Positions 21,690 to 34,139 of a stretch of 64,000 nucleotides of DNA are shown one piece after another; the stretch's first letter is position 1; every line of letters begins with the position of its first letter. A model generated the notes under the pieces. That model had not been told where the DNA came from, ran no database searches, and saw nothing but the letters and a program-made list of their open reading frames with translations. The stretch lies in contig SAXG01000083.1 in NCBI GenBank assembly GCA_012932865.1, positions 1-64,000 of the forward strand, read 5' to 3'. The stretch is from Amylostereum areolatum. Its lineage: Eukaryota > Basidiomycota > Agaricomycetes > Russulales > Stereaceae. The position numbers and the translations under genes are program-made.

Positions 21690-24325
21690 TAATATAGTTG
21701 AAGCTAGAGATCGTCCGCATTACTATCTTCAACATAATCTGGAAGAGGAGAGGCTTGCCCATCTGCTCCATGTGTTTTGTTGCAAGGAGAAAGCACTGCA
21801 GGCCACGGGTGAGTTGTCACAGATTGCTCCTTTTCTCTCTTCATTTTCAGACCTCGTACACACGACATGTCACCGCACATGACTTTCCTCTGCATCACAT
21901 GCTCTGACAACATTACTGCCCGGACTTCCGAGTGGAACTCCGTCCCCTTATCTATGACATCATTGCTCCGGACTTCTGTCCTCCGCCCCACAACTCCTTT
22001 CCTATTGTCTCCCCCTGCTCGCGCCACTATCACATTGCATCACACCATTGTTCCCACTTGTATATAAGGACAGTGTTTCTCTTCCCTTTCCCTCAGACTG
22101 TCCATCTCATCATACTGTACTGTAGCCTACGTTGCACTACCCTAGACCTGACACTCTCGAATCCATTTGCTTCCTCCCGCTCCTCCCATCGTCGCGACTT
22201 AGGCAGTTCACTCGGTCTCATAAACTGTGTTTCTGACAGAGTAAATAAGAAAATGCATGAGGTTACAAAAGACATACCTGAAGAATCGGGTACAGCTCCT
22301 TGAGAATGGCCCACTCACCATCCTTGAGAACACATGCCTGAAGCTTGTACTTGTCCTGCACGACGAGTGCATTGATCGGCACACAGATCTCCAACGCACT
22401 GCCAATCATGACAGATACGGAGTTCCATCGTGTAGCGACGGGGCGGAGGATGATCCACTCAGCAGTGTGGTGCTTGATGCAGAGTGCGAGCAAGGCGGAG
22501 CGGAGGGTGGGGGAGAAGTGGACACAGGTCGCCAGCTTTGAGACCTTCTTGAGCGCAGAACGGGCCATGCGCCACTCCTTGGGGGACACCTTCAACACTG
22601 CCTTGACTTCGGCAGCAACCGTGGCAATCTCTTCCTCATTGTATGCGCACCGCACCTCGTCAGCCTCCTCATCCTCATCGACAAGTTTGAGCTCAGGCAC
22701 CTCCTCGTCGACCTCCTCCTCATCACTGTCCTCATTGTCGGCCTCGTTGTCAGCCTCCTCTACCTTCACAGCAGCGGCAATCTGCTTGGGTGTGCACTTC
22801 TTTGCCATGAAGTTACTGAGAATGGCCTGCAGATGTGTCAACACAGGGTAGGGGCAGAGAGGACGGACAATGTACATACCTTCACAGTCAGATTGAACAT
22901 ATGGCAGATACATCGGACGCGTGTAGTGGAGCCAGCAACACAGTCCTCAGAGAGGACGACATCAAGCTCCTACAGCATGGTGTCATTGTTCGCGGCACTG
23001 TCGAGCGCAAGGGCAATGAACTGCATAGGAAGTGAGTGTGATTTCTGCGCCAAACAGATGAACTCGACATACCTTCTGTTCGAGGCTGTACTTCTTCAAG
23101 CACTTGTGAAGCTGCTCCGCCAAATACTCACCGGTATGTGCCTCAGTCAAGCGGATGAAGTCCAGGATGACGGACTTCATCTCTCCATAGTGGAGAAAGT
23201 ACACAATGACCCTGAGGAAGGCGATCACGTTCGGCAAAGACCAACCATCGAGGCCAATGTGATGCATGCCGGGCAGGCTCTGAGGTGAGAGATCAGCACA
23301 AGTTGTGTAGACAAAAACTTAGACACATACCGCAAGGAACTCCTTGAGGTTGATGCAGCTGATGGCATAGATCTCCTGGACATCGCGCAACACAGTGCGG
23401 TCGGAGGGAATGACAGCATTTGCATTGAACATCCGGAGAATCCGAACCAGCCACTCATCGTTGACGATGACGAAGGGACGATGCAAACAGATGACCCAGA
23501 AGTCGATGTAAAGACGCAGGCGTTCGGGACTGTACGTGCCGCCATGGGCAAAGGCAGCGATGCTGCCAGCAGCTGGCGCGACGGCACTGGTGCACAGATG
23601 TGCATGCGAGTTGAGGTTGCTGGTCAAGTTATCTGTGCAAACACGGACGACAACGACAGCGGGATGGCTAAGTAACAGTATGTCAGTGAATCTATGTAAT
23701 AAAATGATGTGCAGGCTTACAGCTTGCAGTGGAACTTATAATGGATCTTGTCTCCGTGCTCCTTGATCGTCGGCGGGAGCGTAAAGTGCTCGTAGCATAC
23801 CACCATCCAAGTTTTCATCTGCAACGCTGAAGACAGGATGAATTAGATTCACCGCTGTGTTGACGGCAGAGGAGAAATGTACCAAGCACTTCCTTGGCAC
23901 TGTTATCCTCGGTCTCGTGCTTCTCGTCAAAGGTCTGCTTCTTCTTCTTCTTCTTCGGCAGCGGGGTATCCTTGATGGGCGGCAAGCTCCGCGGCGTGCA
24001 CAAAGCGGGTGTGAGCAATACAGTGGATGCCAACCGAGCCTTTGACGGTGCTGCGAGCTGCTTCCTCTTGTTCGAAGACATTGATGAGCCTAGCAAGTTC
24101 AGCAGAGACGGCGGGCGGAAGTGATTCGGTCGGAGCGGAGGGGAATGAAGGAGGGGATGGTGAAGGTGATGGTGTACGCAGGCTAGGTAGAGAGTTAGTA
24201 GAGGGTGATGGAGATGATGGGGGAGATGAGTAGGAAGTCGAGAGGGTAGAGACCATGGAGACCGTAGAGACGGTAGACAAGTCGGACGAGAAAGACAGTG
24301 CAGGAGAATGGGCTCGCGTCGGCAT
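21690..24325 (-). pseudogene. hAT-family transposase relic with BED finger
   Basis: Read on - from ATG at 24325: a Ser/Pro-rich N-terminus, a Lys-rich patch, then a BED-type zinc finger (HYKFHCK, intron, SNLNSHAHLC). The RNase H-like core follows: SLPGMHHIGLDGWSLPN, FLHYGEMKSVILDF, RLTEAHTGEYLAEQL, FIALALDSAANNDTML then a TAG (22970-22972), RVRCICHMFNL, and VATRWNSVSVMIGSALEI. These match hAT order. At least five GT-AG introns join in frame. The single premature stop and the absence of the C-terminal dimerisation region make it a relic. A solo LTR sits in its last intron. Whether it once moved the hAT-type MITEs here is unknown; I found no matching ends. Confidence 0.85.
21815..22238 (+). repeat. 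Solo LTR (gypsy-type) in an intron of the hAT relic
   Basis: 424 bp, from TGTCACAG to TCTGACA, flanked by a 4 bp direct repeat GAGT (21811-21814 and 22239-22242). It has a TATA box (TATATAAGGA near 22061). It belongs to the same family as the solo LTR at 30030-30453, here in the opposite orientation. The insertion falls between a GTATGT donor and a CCTGCAG acceptor, so the exons remain joinable. Confidence 0.85.
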
Positions 24326-24411
24326 GAACAGGTGTGGTGGCGAGGATGGACACTGAACGCAGACTGGGGGGACAAATAATACGGAAGGGGGAAAGTAGCT
24401 GGCATTTTCAA

Positions 24412-25100
24412 GTGTAGGACACCCTCCTTAAATACACTGAGGAGGCAAACATTCCATGAGTGTCAAGAACAGGTATACACCTTAAGAAAAACATACATTT
24501 GTTGTAATCTACACAATAGGCACCCATATGGGGTGCTGACACCACTGCAAGGCTGGAGTAAGGACTAGAAGGGAACATACCACACAATAATGTAATGTAC
24601 CTTGCACCAAAACCCGTCGTTGCCGCCACGCGCACCCGTTCATCCGACAGGTAACCTCCCAAGCCCCAAGTTTGGCCATCAGTCAGCATCGCGCGGACAA
24701 CGAGGCCGTGAGCACACACCTCAATGATGCGGTGCATCAAGGATCCGTGTTCTGTTGGTCGTATGGGGACCAAGTGGGGTGGAACGAGGGGGGGTGAACT
24801 CCGTTGGCTGTGGGTACACACTTGTGTAACCTGGCCGATGAGAGCTACCCGCGGAAAGTAGAAGTGTCGCCACCACAGACTTGGTGTGCAAACCAGGATA
24901 AGAGAAAGGGCTGAGGAGGGCAGGAACAAGTGCGAGAGGGAGGCTTATATCCACCAGCGGGTACCGGACGGGTACCTGCGGGTGTTCCCACGGAGGTTGA
25001 AATGTGGCCGTTTGATTGGTCCAGCATTTTGGCTGCAAACTTTGAAGTCGCAACTTCACGTCAAACACATGTTGCAACACACCAGCTCATCACTCTTCCC
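24412..25100. promoter_or_regulatory. Intergenic region between divergent genes
   Basis: This lies upstream of both the hAT relic (-) and the unknown gene at about 25.6 kb (+). GGCTTATATCCACC near 24950 resembles a TATA context, and GGGTACCGGACGGGTACCTG near 24960 is a local palindromic motif reminiscent of the MITE subterminal repeats. No terminal repeats were found, so I do not call a MITE. Confidence 0.3.
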
Positions 25101-25639
25101 CTCTCTTTGTCTTGTCCTCCTCCTCCTCCTCATCTTTGGTGCCCCCGTCCCATTATCTCATTCTTCTCCCACCCCAGGTCTCTAGGCCCAATTTCCCTGG
25201 GAGTTCTTTGCTGGTGAAGCTACACAAGTGTGTGCTTCTACCCAGCAAAGTTCTCCTCCCCCCTCGTTTACCACCTCAAGACGGTTGGTCTTCCCAGGTG
25301 GCCCAACCCTCCGCAGGCTACTTCAGACAATATAGGGTGTTTATTCAGGCAGGTACGTGCCCGTCCATCATGCGTGCAAATGGACTTACCACTGCCCTGC
25401 CAGTGCATGGCTTGTCACCTCCCTACGGCACTCAAACACATCAGGTATGTCATGTTATCTCTCAGATGTGTATGCCCTTTGATATTCTCTCTCCATATTC
25501 CCCCCTCATTCTGCCTGCGTGCACTATCGAGACACCATCCACACGTCTCGCGCGTGTGCATTCACGTGTCTCTACCATTTCTCTACCATCACAACCGTGC
25601 CTCCCTACCAATATCTGTAAGTACTCTCTTTCGCTTTGC

Positions 25640-27938
25640 TGTGCTGCCTTTAGCTTACTCCCACCTCCTCCGCTAGTGTTTGCAACAAGCACCTCACGTG
25701 CACAAATGCACGCCCCACCGTCAACACCCCTTAAGGTATGTTCCTCAGCCGCTTGCACTGTATTCGTTTCCTGACATATTCGATCCGTTTCCGTATCCCT
25801 ACCAGCACACCTGCCCGTGGTCACCGACAACAATCCTCCTTGCCATCAACACAGACATCATCCCCACCCCTCCAAACTCATATCCACCTTTCCGTCTGGA
25901 TGCGCGCGGCGAATGGGGTCCGCGTAATTGGGCCCAGGAGCCCCAGCCCTTTGACAATACTGCACTGTTCCTTGTGTTAATCCCTATGCGCACCACTGGA
26001 ACAGAGGACACCGCTCTAACCGACGTGCCAACAAAGTCCATGTGGCAACCGAGCCCGGACAAGCAGGGTGAATTTGTCTTACATGACGGCACCCAACACC
26101 CTTTGTGTACCCTCCTCAATGGTGCTTGCCGCAGCCTGGACAACACCCACCCCGTGTTTGCCCTTCGTGCGTTGACCGACGCAGGCCTTGGGCAAGTTCT
26201 TTTACCCAATCTAGCAATGGAGAGAGCAACTGATGCCTACGGTGTCCTCGTCTCCGGGGTCACCTCGTGGACCAACTTCGTATACACCTATTGTGCGCTG
26301 CAGTGCGGTCTTCTTGAACTTATGGCCTTCTCCGACTGGTGGTCAATCTTGTACTTAGATCAAGACCTTTGTCATCTCGGCACGATTGCCAGGCGGGGAT
26401 CTATCATTTCTGAACGTGACCTCCGCGTGTACCAAACATTTGGCAGCCGTGGCATCGTCATGTATATGGAGGTGTTGACCGCCAGCTGGCAGCTGGATTC
26501 AAAATCCGGCAGGGGCGTCCACCGTCTACTACCCTCAGGGGAGAACAAGTACCTCGAAACTATGTTTATCCCCGCATCACTCACAAGTATTTCACTGACA
26601 CTAGTTCAGAGGCTAACACACCACGCGGCCTACCCCAGTGGTACTATCCTCCCGTCAGCACCGTGTATTACAAGTTTGAACGCCAAGCTCGGGGCATGCT
26701 CCCCCGGACGGACATCTACATGCTGTCAACATGTACAAAGCAGGCAGCCCAGGGGTGCGAGTGTGACCAGGCCGGTATGTTTTATGTTCGCTTTCTCGAT
26801 GAACTCTCGTACTAATATCTTTCTCAGAGCTGGACCTTTGAGGAAGAAATACCCAATGTTTAATGGCTTCAAGGCTGGCAACCTGCCGTAGTGGAATGAC
26901 GAGCTTTGCCGCCTCGTCAATATGTCCCCACGCCTGTTGTACATCCACGCGCCCGTGGAGTGCTATGCACGCGCGTTCACCAATGTCGACATGAACCTCT
27001 GGGTCAAGCAGTCAAGCTTGCCTGCATATTATTTTCCACCTATCCATATCCTATGGGGCCCTTGATCTGAAGAAAAACGACTTCAGTTCTTCTATCGCCT
27101 CGTCATACTCTGGCCGCACCTTCTTTGGCGTCTCATTCTCGCGCACACCGACACCGCCGTCATTCTCCTGACACCATTGAAATGGCAGGCGATCTTGGGT
27201 GATCAGTACTACAAGTACAAGTGCTGGCCTCAGGAGTACAAAGCCAATTTCAACTCCAACAAGTTTTACTGGTACGGCGGCAGCAAGATCTTTGGCACCA
27301 AAATGTTGAACGCCCTCATCACGGCAGAGTCACCGGAGTCGCCTTCCTGCCCCCTCGACTGCGGGTGTGTAGCGAGCCCGACACTGCTTGCAGGCAATGA
27401 GGACCTGCTGTACTCGATCGCCTTTCGCGTTGTCGAGGAGGCCTTCATCATTGATCTCTCGTCACTCACTGCAGATGCAACTCTGCCGTCTCCATCCCCT
27501 GGGAACCCTGTATGTTTTCCCGCCTTTCACGATCCAGAGCTGGATTGCATGACCAAGTTGCAGTGCAAGGCCATGGATGCCATCGAGCGTGTGGTGTGGT
27601 ACAATGGGCGACGTGGGCTACGCGGATGGGAGCTGACTGATGTGAGTGAACGTCAGGGGTGGGTAAAGGCCCTCCAACATTTCCTCAGTACTTACATTGC
27701 GGACTACGGGACATTTTTTGGCTTTGTGGAGATGGGGCTCGACAGAGCCAAGTTCAATGCTATTGACTTGGACTCTGTTACAAATATGAAGGTGCTGGAT
27801 AGGTACGAGCAGGCTCTCATTCGCTTCTACATATATACAGACTTCACATATGGTATGATATCCTTCTCTCCCCGTGTACGTATGACTGAAAGTGCCGCGT
27901 GTGCCAGGATATTGTATCTTAGTTTGTTTCCCCCATAG
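25640..27938 (+). pseudogene. Unknown gene of a probable repetitive family
   Basis: A long frame from 25680 encodes GEWGPRNWAQEPQPFDNTALF and continues to about 26580, where one base is missing. The signal continues in the next frame (GLPQWYYPPVST; RGMLPRTDIYMLSTCTKQ), then, across an intron near 26775-26825, KYPMFNGFKAGNLP with a TAG at 26889-26891. It runs on through CYARAFTNVDMNLWVKQ, a TGA near 27064 and LKWQAILGDQYYKYKCWPQ to MGLDRAKFNAIDLDSVTNM. Both stops could arise by C-to-T change. Total length is near 700 residues, with no motif I can name. The start is uncertain and upstream small exons are possible. Low divergence apart from these lesions suggests recent loss. Confidence 0.5.
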
Positions 27939-28034
27939 ACATATATTACTGCTTTCTGTTCCCCGCTCTGCAGGCTGACTTGTGTGATCTCGTCGGTAGG
28001 TCTCCAAAGGGTCAGGCTGTTGTCAGGCCGGCTG

Positions 28035-28239
28035 TTACCTGTATATTGCCGAGACTGACGTCACTGATCCCAGGCACCATAGGTACATGCGGTACCTGTA
28101 TCCGTGTGGGTTTAGGTACCCGCCGGCAGGTACCTTCTGTGCCTAGTACCTGCACAGATGGAGGTATGGGTCCAGAGCATCACAGGTACCTGGGCCGTGG
28201 ATACAGGTAGATCCGCGGATCCACTCGTGTCAAGCTCTG
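28035..28239. mobile_element. Truncated hAT-type MITE fragment
   Basis: The right terminus ACTCGTGTCAAGCTCTG (ending 28239) and the motifs GGTACCTGTATCCG, AGATCCGCGGATC and ACAGGTACCTG identify the MITE family. I could not find a matching left terminus or target duplication. Its left part resembles 4820-4870 of the outer MITE. Confidence 0.6.
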
Positions 28240-28254
28240 GTTCATGACATCACC

Positions 28255-29110
28255 CCTTTCTTAGATTTGATGTCCTCATCGCAATCAGATCCAGCTTCCT
28301 CTTCCGACAGGAGTTCCCAACGATTAAGGCATGCAGGTTTCGGGGCACCCGGATGTTCACGGTGAAAGTTGTTGATACATTTCTTAGTATTCTGGAGATT
28401 TGCAAGAGGTTCCCAAGTATTGTCATTGTCTGGGTAGCCTTTCCATTTGACGAGGTACTTGAACCCGCAACCAACTTTCTTGGAGTCTATAATCTTTTTG
28501 ACCTCATAGACTTCCTCTCCTTGGACTAACTCTGGGGGTGGAGGTGCAGGTGCTTTCTGGTTGTCAAAGGCGGGACCGTTCTGTAGAGACAGGAGGGACT
28601 CGTTGAAGACCGGGTGTTTTCGTGACTAGGATGCAGGGAGGCAAAGCTTGTAAGCTGAAGCTCCGACTTTTTCCAGGATTTTGAAAGGACCAAAGCGCTT
28701 GTCGTCTAGCTTTTGCATAGGAGGTGCCGTTTTAATTACGGTTTGGCCATCTCTTGTCTTGGCTTCCAGCCAGACAAAGTCGCTGATTTTGCAATCTATT
28801 GGCTTGTCCTTCTTACAATCGTAAAAGCGCTTTTGATCATCCTATGCTGCCTTGAGCGCAGAGCGGGCTTCTTCATAGATGTCTCATATGTGTTGTGCAA
28901 ACTCGTTTGCCAATGGGTTGTCTGTTTCACGTTGCAGATTTGTTCCTAGGTAGAGTTCCTGACCATAGTTGGCAAAGTTGGGAGACATCCCAATCGAACT
29001 ATGGACCATGTTGTTGAGCACGGTCATGGCAAGTGGGAGGTAACGTGTCCAATTGTTCTGTCGTTGATTGCCAAAGATGCGAAGGTAGTTTTCAAACATG
29101 TGCAGATGGC
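28255..29110 (-). pseudogene. Gypsy integrase C-terminus and chromodomain remnant
   Basis: Read on -: FENYLRIFGNQRQNNWTRYL and LAMTVLNNMVHSSIGMSP are the C-terminal part of a Ty3/gypsy integrase. After a degraded stretch comes a chromodomain (GCGFKYLVKWKGYPDNDNTW; EPLANLQNTKKCINNFH) near 28330-28480. No LTRs flank it. The sequence differs from the full-length chromovirus at 4.9 kb, so it is a different lineage. Confidence 0.8.
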
Positions 29111-29433
29111 ATGGAAGGGCTGGTACAAGTGGACTGGGATGCAGTTTACTGATGAGGAAAAAAAGAAGATGGGTTGGAATACTACGATGGGTGAGAATAG
29201 TTTATGTAAAGCAACTAGGCTAGAAGACTTCATAGTTGTAGAGTCCTTAAGTGACTAAACATATAGCTTATCTACAAATGTTTATTCCACCTGTTCTGGT
29301 TGAACTATAGGTAGTCAGAGTAGTACAAAAGTATTGACACATTTGGTGGCGTATAGCATTATAGGAGGGAAATGAGTCACATAAAAATAATTACAACTGT
29401 TCAAATCACTGGGGCAACACTTAGCCAACCACC
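29111..29433. other. Gene-poor segment with a short unassigned coding tail
   Basis: A frame at about 29107-29257 (+) reads WKGWYKWTGMQFTDEEKKKM and ends at a stop, as if it were the end of a gene whose front was replaced by the gypsy remnant. I cannot name it. Confidence 0.3.
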
Positions 29434-30765
29434 ATGTCCCTCACCAACATTATTGAACTCAATGAGGAAGCTGCCCAGGCCGACCGCCTGCACAACAAGC
29501 TATTCACCTATATGCCTTTGGTTGACCTGCTTGTCCTTCGATCCACGTCACGTACACTTCGTACGCTGGTACAAGCCCACTTGGCTGACCACCTCACTTC
29601 ATTCCTCGGGCATTGGTTCCAAAACCCTGCCAGTTTCTGCTGTGCCCTCCGTCACACCAATGGCATTATGTCCGGCCCAGCTGCTATATCCTTTATATGC
29701 CAGCATCAGCCTTGGACCATCTCATGGACGGGACAGCTAGACATATATGTACTACCTCCTTGTGCCACCACTCTCCTATCCTATCTCGAAGGCCTGGCTG
29801 GGAAAAGATACAAGATCATATCAAGCTTATCTAGCGCTTCCATGGGTTGCACCAACAGCAGTGTCCGGAGAGTCCACATCTTGCGCCGTCCAGATGGGTT
29901 TCAAGTTTCTCTGACAGAAGCGTCTAGAGGCCCTGCTGCCACACTTCTTCCTCACACTGGTTCAACTCTCCTCATGAACTTCATCACTGCCGATGTCCTC
30001 TATGTGGTGTATCCCAACTTCACCCTCAATGTCAGAAACATAGTTTATGAGACCGAGGGAACCACCTAAGTTGCGATGATGGGAGGAGCGAGGAAAAACA
30101 AATGGATTCGAGAGTGTCAGGTCTAGGGTAGTGCAACACAAGCTACAGTACCGTCCGACAAGATGGACAGTCTAGGGAAAAGGGAAGAGACACACTGTCC
30201 TTATATACAAGTGAGAACGATGGTGCGATGTGATGTGATGGTGGTGCGAGTGGGGGGAAACAATAAGAAAGGAGTCATAGGGTGGAGGACGGAAGTCCGG
30301 AGCGATGATGTCATAGATAAGGATGCGGAGCCCCGCTCGGAAGTCCGGGCAATGACGTCGTCAGAGCATGTGATGCGAGGGAAAGTCATGTGCCATGATG
30401 TGTCACGTGTACGAGGTCTGCAAACGAAGAGAGGGATGGAGCGATCCGTGACACTCAAGAGAATCACTGTCAAAATCCCTCAAGAATATGGAGGCGGTGA
30501 AGGGTTGTTGACGTACCACCACATTGCATACAAAGTCCAGGCAGCGATGAATACGATGCACCCTGGTCATACCCCTTGGTGTCGTAAATCCCACTGCCTC
30601 GGTTCATTTTGGACTTTTCACGATTAAGGTATCTTACAGGCATCGTTGCAGGATGATATGGCCTTGCCGGATATCAAGGATGACAATATGGTATGGAGGT
30701 TCTCTATCTGGGATGGGATTGCGTGTGTTAGGGTCTTGAAGGAGGATGGTAGGATCAAATAGGGC
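29434..30765 (+). pseudogene. F-box-like protein gene, split by a solo LTR
   Basis: The N-terminus has an F-box-like helix pair (LHNKLFTYMPLVDLLVLRS; SRTLRTLVQAHL), then an unknown body ending NFTLN at 30029. F-box proteins usually recruit substrates to SCF ubiquitin ligases. A 424 bp solo LTR with target copy CTCAA interrupts it. Downstream the frame continues from the second target copy with RITVKIPQEYGG and HTPWCRKSHCLGSFWTFHD, reaches a TAA near 30626, and continues with similarity to TAG near 30765. The downstream neighbour at 30965 is a paralogue. Confidence 0.65.
30030..30453 (-). repeat. Solo LTR (gypsy-type) with perfect target duplication
   Basis: 424 bp, bounded by TG..CA and by a 5 bp target duplication CTCAA (30025-30029 and 30454-30458). 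It is the same family as 21815-22238, reverse orientation here. A solo LTR arises when the two LTRs of an element recombine and the interior is lost. Confidence 0.93.
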
Positions 30766-30964
30766 TCATAGCATATATCTGTTTTGGACCTAACCCTTGA
30801 TATATGTGACGACTTGGAGATAGAGTTAGAATTGCTTGAGATTTCTGTAAGAATTACAAGCAGTGCTCCTTTACTCTGGGGATCATCCAGGCGTGAGAAA
30901 CACTGTTTGTTTTGCAACTCACATTTTGCCTGCCCACTCCCATCTTCCAATCCTTCTAACTGTT

Positions 30965-31880
30965 ATGTCTCTGGCTATCAAGAGCGAACCCCAAACTGAT
31001 GACATTCCTAGCGACCAAATTCACCTATACATCTTCACCTTTCTATCAATCCGAGATCTTCTCTCCCTCCGCATAGTGTCAAAACAACTACAAGTCCTGG
31101 TCCAAGATCACCTGGAAGACCACTTGACTTCCTTCTTTAGGTGTTAGGTGCACAAAGTTCCAGACTTCCACCTCCTCCTTCACCTTACTAGTGGCATCGT
31201 TGGTGGCTCTGCTCTCCTATTGCTCCTATCCAAGAATGAAGACTGGGGATGGTGGGAGACGGACCTTCTCGATATCTTTGCACCCAAAGGCAGTTCCAGC
31301 ACCATTCTCTCCCATCTTCTATAGCCAGCCAGCAAAGGATATACAGTCATATGCAAGATTCCACCCACAATTCCTGGTCTTGTTGTGGGCATCAAATATA
31401 TCTACCAGCTTCGACGCGCTGACGGCACCCGCTCAACGTCACCGTCATCACCTTTGGACCACCCTCCCTCAGCCTTACCCACTGTGGTTGCACACTACTT
31501 ATGAACTTCCTCACCACCAACGCTCTCTATGTCCCATATTCCAAATACACCTTGTCTGGTACTGTGTTTTACACTACCAAGCCATCCTCCCCTCCAGAAT
31601 TCGCTCAAATTGTCACAGCGTTCAAATACCTTGGTTACAGTTGGCCAGATGTCCTTCCTCCTATCCCCCACCAGCATACACCTTGGTGTCGGGAAGCCCA
31701 TTGTATGGGTTCATACCGGACCTTTCACAACTTGGGCGGTCTGCGAGTTTCAATGAGAGGAGATGGAATGTTTTTCAAGGCCAAGGATGAAGGAGTTATG
31801 TGGCGGTTTGGGGTACTGGACGGCATACGGTGCCACACATTCATGGATTCACAAGGTATAGTTTCCAATGGTATCCCCCT
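30965..31880 (+). pseudogene. Second F-box-like gene, decayed paralogue
   Basis: It starts MSLAIKSEP and has an F-box-like region (DQIHLYIFTFLSIRDLLSL; KQLQVLVQDHLEDHLTSF). Stops follow at about 31144 and 31321 (+), but the reading continues in related frames: LMNFLTTNALYVPYSKYTL and HTPWCREAHCMGSYRTFHN match the corresponding parts of the gene at 29434. Tandem duplication followed by separate decay is the simplest reading. The stops may be real or reflect missed introns. Confidence 0.6.
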
Positions 31881-31920
31881 CACTCCTACCCTTATAATTT
31901 CTCCTTGTTACAATGCTGTT

Positions 31921-32099
31921 AGGGGTTTTTGATCGTTTTCGACATTCACATTAGAAATCTGGGCTTTTCATTTCTCAATTGACGTCTTTCTGCACCTATA
32001 TCATCCTTGGAAGTCTATAAAACCCTTTGATATACCTCAGTCACTCCTCACATCTACATCTTATCAAAATTTTCCATCCACATTGCATCCATTGTTTAC
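31921..32099. other. Spacer between convergent genes
   Basis: Contains TATAAAACCC near 32018 but no feature I can support. Confidence 0.25.
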
Positions 32100-33640
32100 G
32101 TCCATAGTACTACTTTCTAATAGGCAACTGCCCCAATACCCCTCTCCACAGACGATAAATCCTCATCCATATATCCTCACCACCTTCTCGTTGTGCAGCT
32201 TTATTTTCTTCCACCACCTTGACCCTCTTGAATCCACTATCCTTCCCATAACCAACTTTGTGCTTGATTGTGATAGGGGGCGCGACGGCTGTCAACTCCA
32301 TGAGTCGTACTTTCCTGAGATGCTGCTCGTATTCCTGCAAGATGTTCACAACTTCCTGAGAGTTACAACCTAAAGAACTGACCTTTTGAAGGTAGGTATC
32401 CAGAATAGCTATAGCACGGAGCTTGATCGCCATACGAAACATGCCTTTACGTCCCCAGAGAGGTACTGAAGTGAATGAGACTTGAAGTTCAACAATTTGG
32501 CCAATACGAAAGAGAGCTGGATCTTCAGCTACAAAGTCATCCTCTCTATTGAATATGATCAGAGACATCACAAGTGATCAATAGTACAGAATAGGGCATA
32601 CGAAGTAGGATCACGACGGAAATATTGCACCCTGTTGTCATCTAGATGGGTGCCAGCTGATGACAAAATGTCTGCCATGACTCCATTTGGGTCAACTTGC
32701 TGTGTGAAAGGAATAACTGGCTGCCCTCGGATGGAACTGCTCCTTGTCATGTAGTGATTAGAGAGCTCCAGTGCGAAGAAGGGGCCATAATGAGATGGCG
32801 ACCAATTCTCAAAGCAGCCTGGACAATACGTGGTACTAAGCTGGTCGTGAATGAGCATCTGGCCCTCTACCGCCTTGTCAAAGCCAGGTGTGCCTAAGCC
32901 AATGATAGATACACTCTGTTTGGCCTAGGCAGGCTTTGGCATGAGTCTAGATAGCCGTCAGTCATCAGGGTTATGCATAAAGGGAATGCAACTCACTGAG
33001 ACTTATGCGTGATAGGAGGGAGATCAAGGGCAGCGACTAAGCCATGAACGATGTATACACCTTCCTCTAAGCCGCCTTCACTTCGAGTATGGGTGGATGC
33101 AGCACCATTGACATCCTTTTGCACCACAATACTACCACATGTAGATAGGTCAAGCTACATGGTACATGTTAGGTATATAAAGATATTGTGCAAAGTGGGC
33201 TATATATACACTGAGACGTGAGGTTATGCAAGTGCTCCACTAGGATATATCTTGTTAAAAGGGGTCAAATGATGTTAACTTGACATATACACCGTACTGC
33301 TCTTTGGAGAAGAATTCAATGATAGAGTCCATTACCGGCAAGATAGAGATGGAGGAGGTGAGAAAGAGAGTCTGGGGAAAAAGGAGTATGAAACAGAAAA
33401 GTGAGGAGACCCCGTAGATTCGAAGGATAAAGTATGAAGATGAACTCTTCCTCCATGGACCGAGTCCATGTCCAAATGAGGGCCTAGAACTGCCTTGCCG
33501 ACATAGTTTTATTTCAAGCCCAATTGTCTCCTGCTTCCATTGTCACCTCTAGCCGATGTCCTTTATAAAGAGTAGTTTGAGGAAAACCACTCAGTAGATA
33601 AATGTTGCCTATTCCTGCATTCCAAGTATGAGATGTTACT
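32100..33640 (-). pseudogene. Unknown gene, partly decayed
   Basis: Read on -, fragments near 33500-33630 (NIYLLSGFPQTTLYKGHRLE) with stops are followed by an open segment 32858-32571 (CPGCFENWSPSHYGPFFALE, CPGC being a possible metal site) and 32571-32110 (FRIGQIVELQVSFTSVPLWG; RMAIKLRAIAILD). The latter looks like a small beta-rich domain that I associate with unknown agaricomycete proteins. The stop between the two open parts could be an intron. Function unknown. Confidence 0.35.
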
Positions 33641-34139
33641 GTCTGGTAATTACGGTTCCTCTAGGAACATTTATTATGTCATCATTTTTCGGGAGAGGGG
33701 TGACAATTTGTGACGCTCAGACGGTTAAGGTTAGGGTTAATCTCATACAATTCGATTTCTATTAACTTGTACACTACCATACAACCGCGACTACATTTTC
33801 CGTGAAGGCTCTCTTCAATTCGTTGTATAACCATTGATAGTTGGTCTCACAACCATTCCGGGTTCTTTCCTCTGCATCTCATACAATCTCGATAGAAAGT
33901 TTTGAATATAGACTACAGTCTAGGTTGATTTTTTCTCAAAGTCCATCAATCTCGCCCATGTCGATGCTCTCCTCGAATAACCGCTCGGAAACTGCCAATT
34001 TTTGTTCGCTGCACCCACTCCCATCCCCTCCTCCACCCTCATAGATGTTTAACCCCTCTCACGGCGTATACATGCCTGGCCCACATACTTACGCGACGCA
34101 CGAGCAATATTGGCCTGGTGTGAAGCCACAGGGCGCGTC
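33641..34139. other. No gene recognised
   Basis: Mixed sequence with no gene. A short telomere-like run GGTTAAGGTTAGGGTTAA occurs near 33723-33740 but is too short to call. Confidence 0.35.

Noticed and set aside
24950..24990. Another hAT-type MITE from GGGTACCGG/GGGTACCTG motifs
   Set aside because: No terminal inverted repeat and no 8 bp duplication nearby.
33723..33740. Interstitial telomere repeat (also a TTAGGG-like pair near 62580)
   Set aside because: Only one or two imperfect units, as expected by chance in this much sequence.
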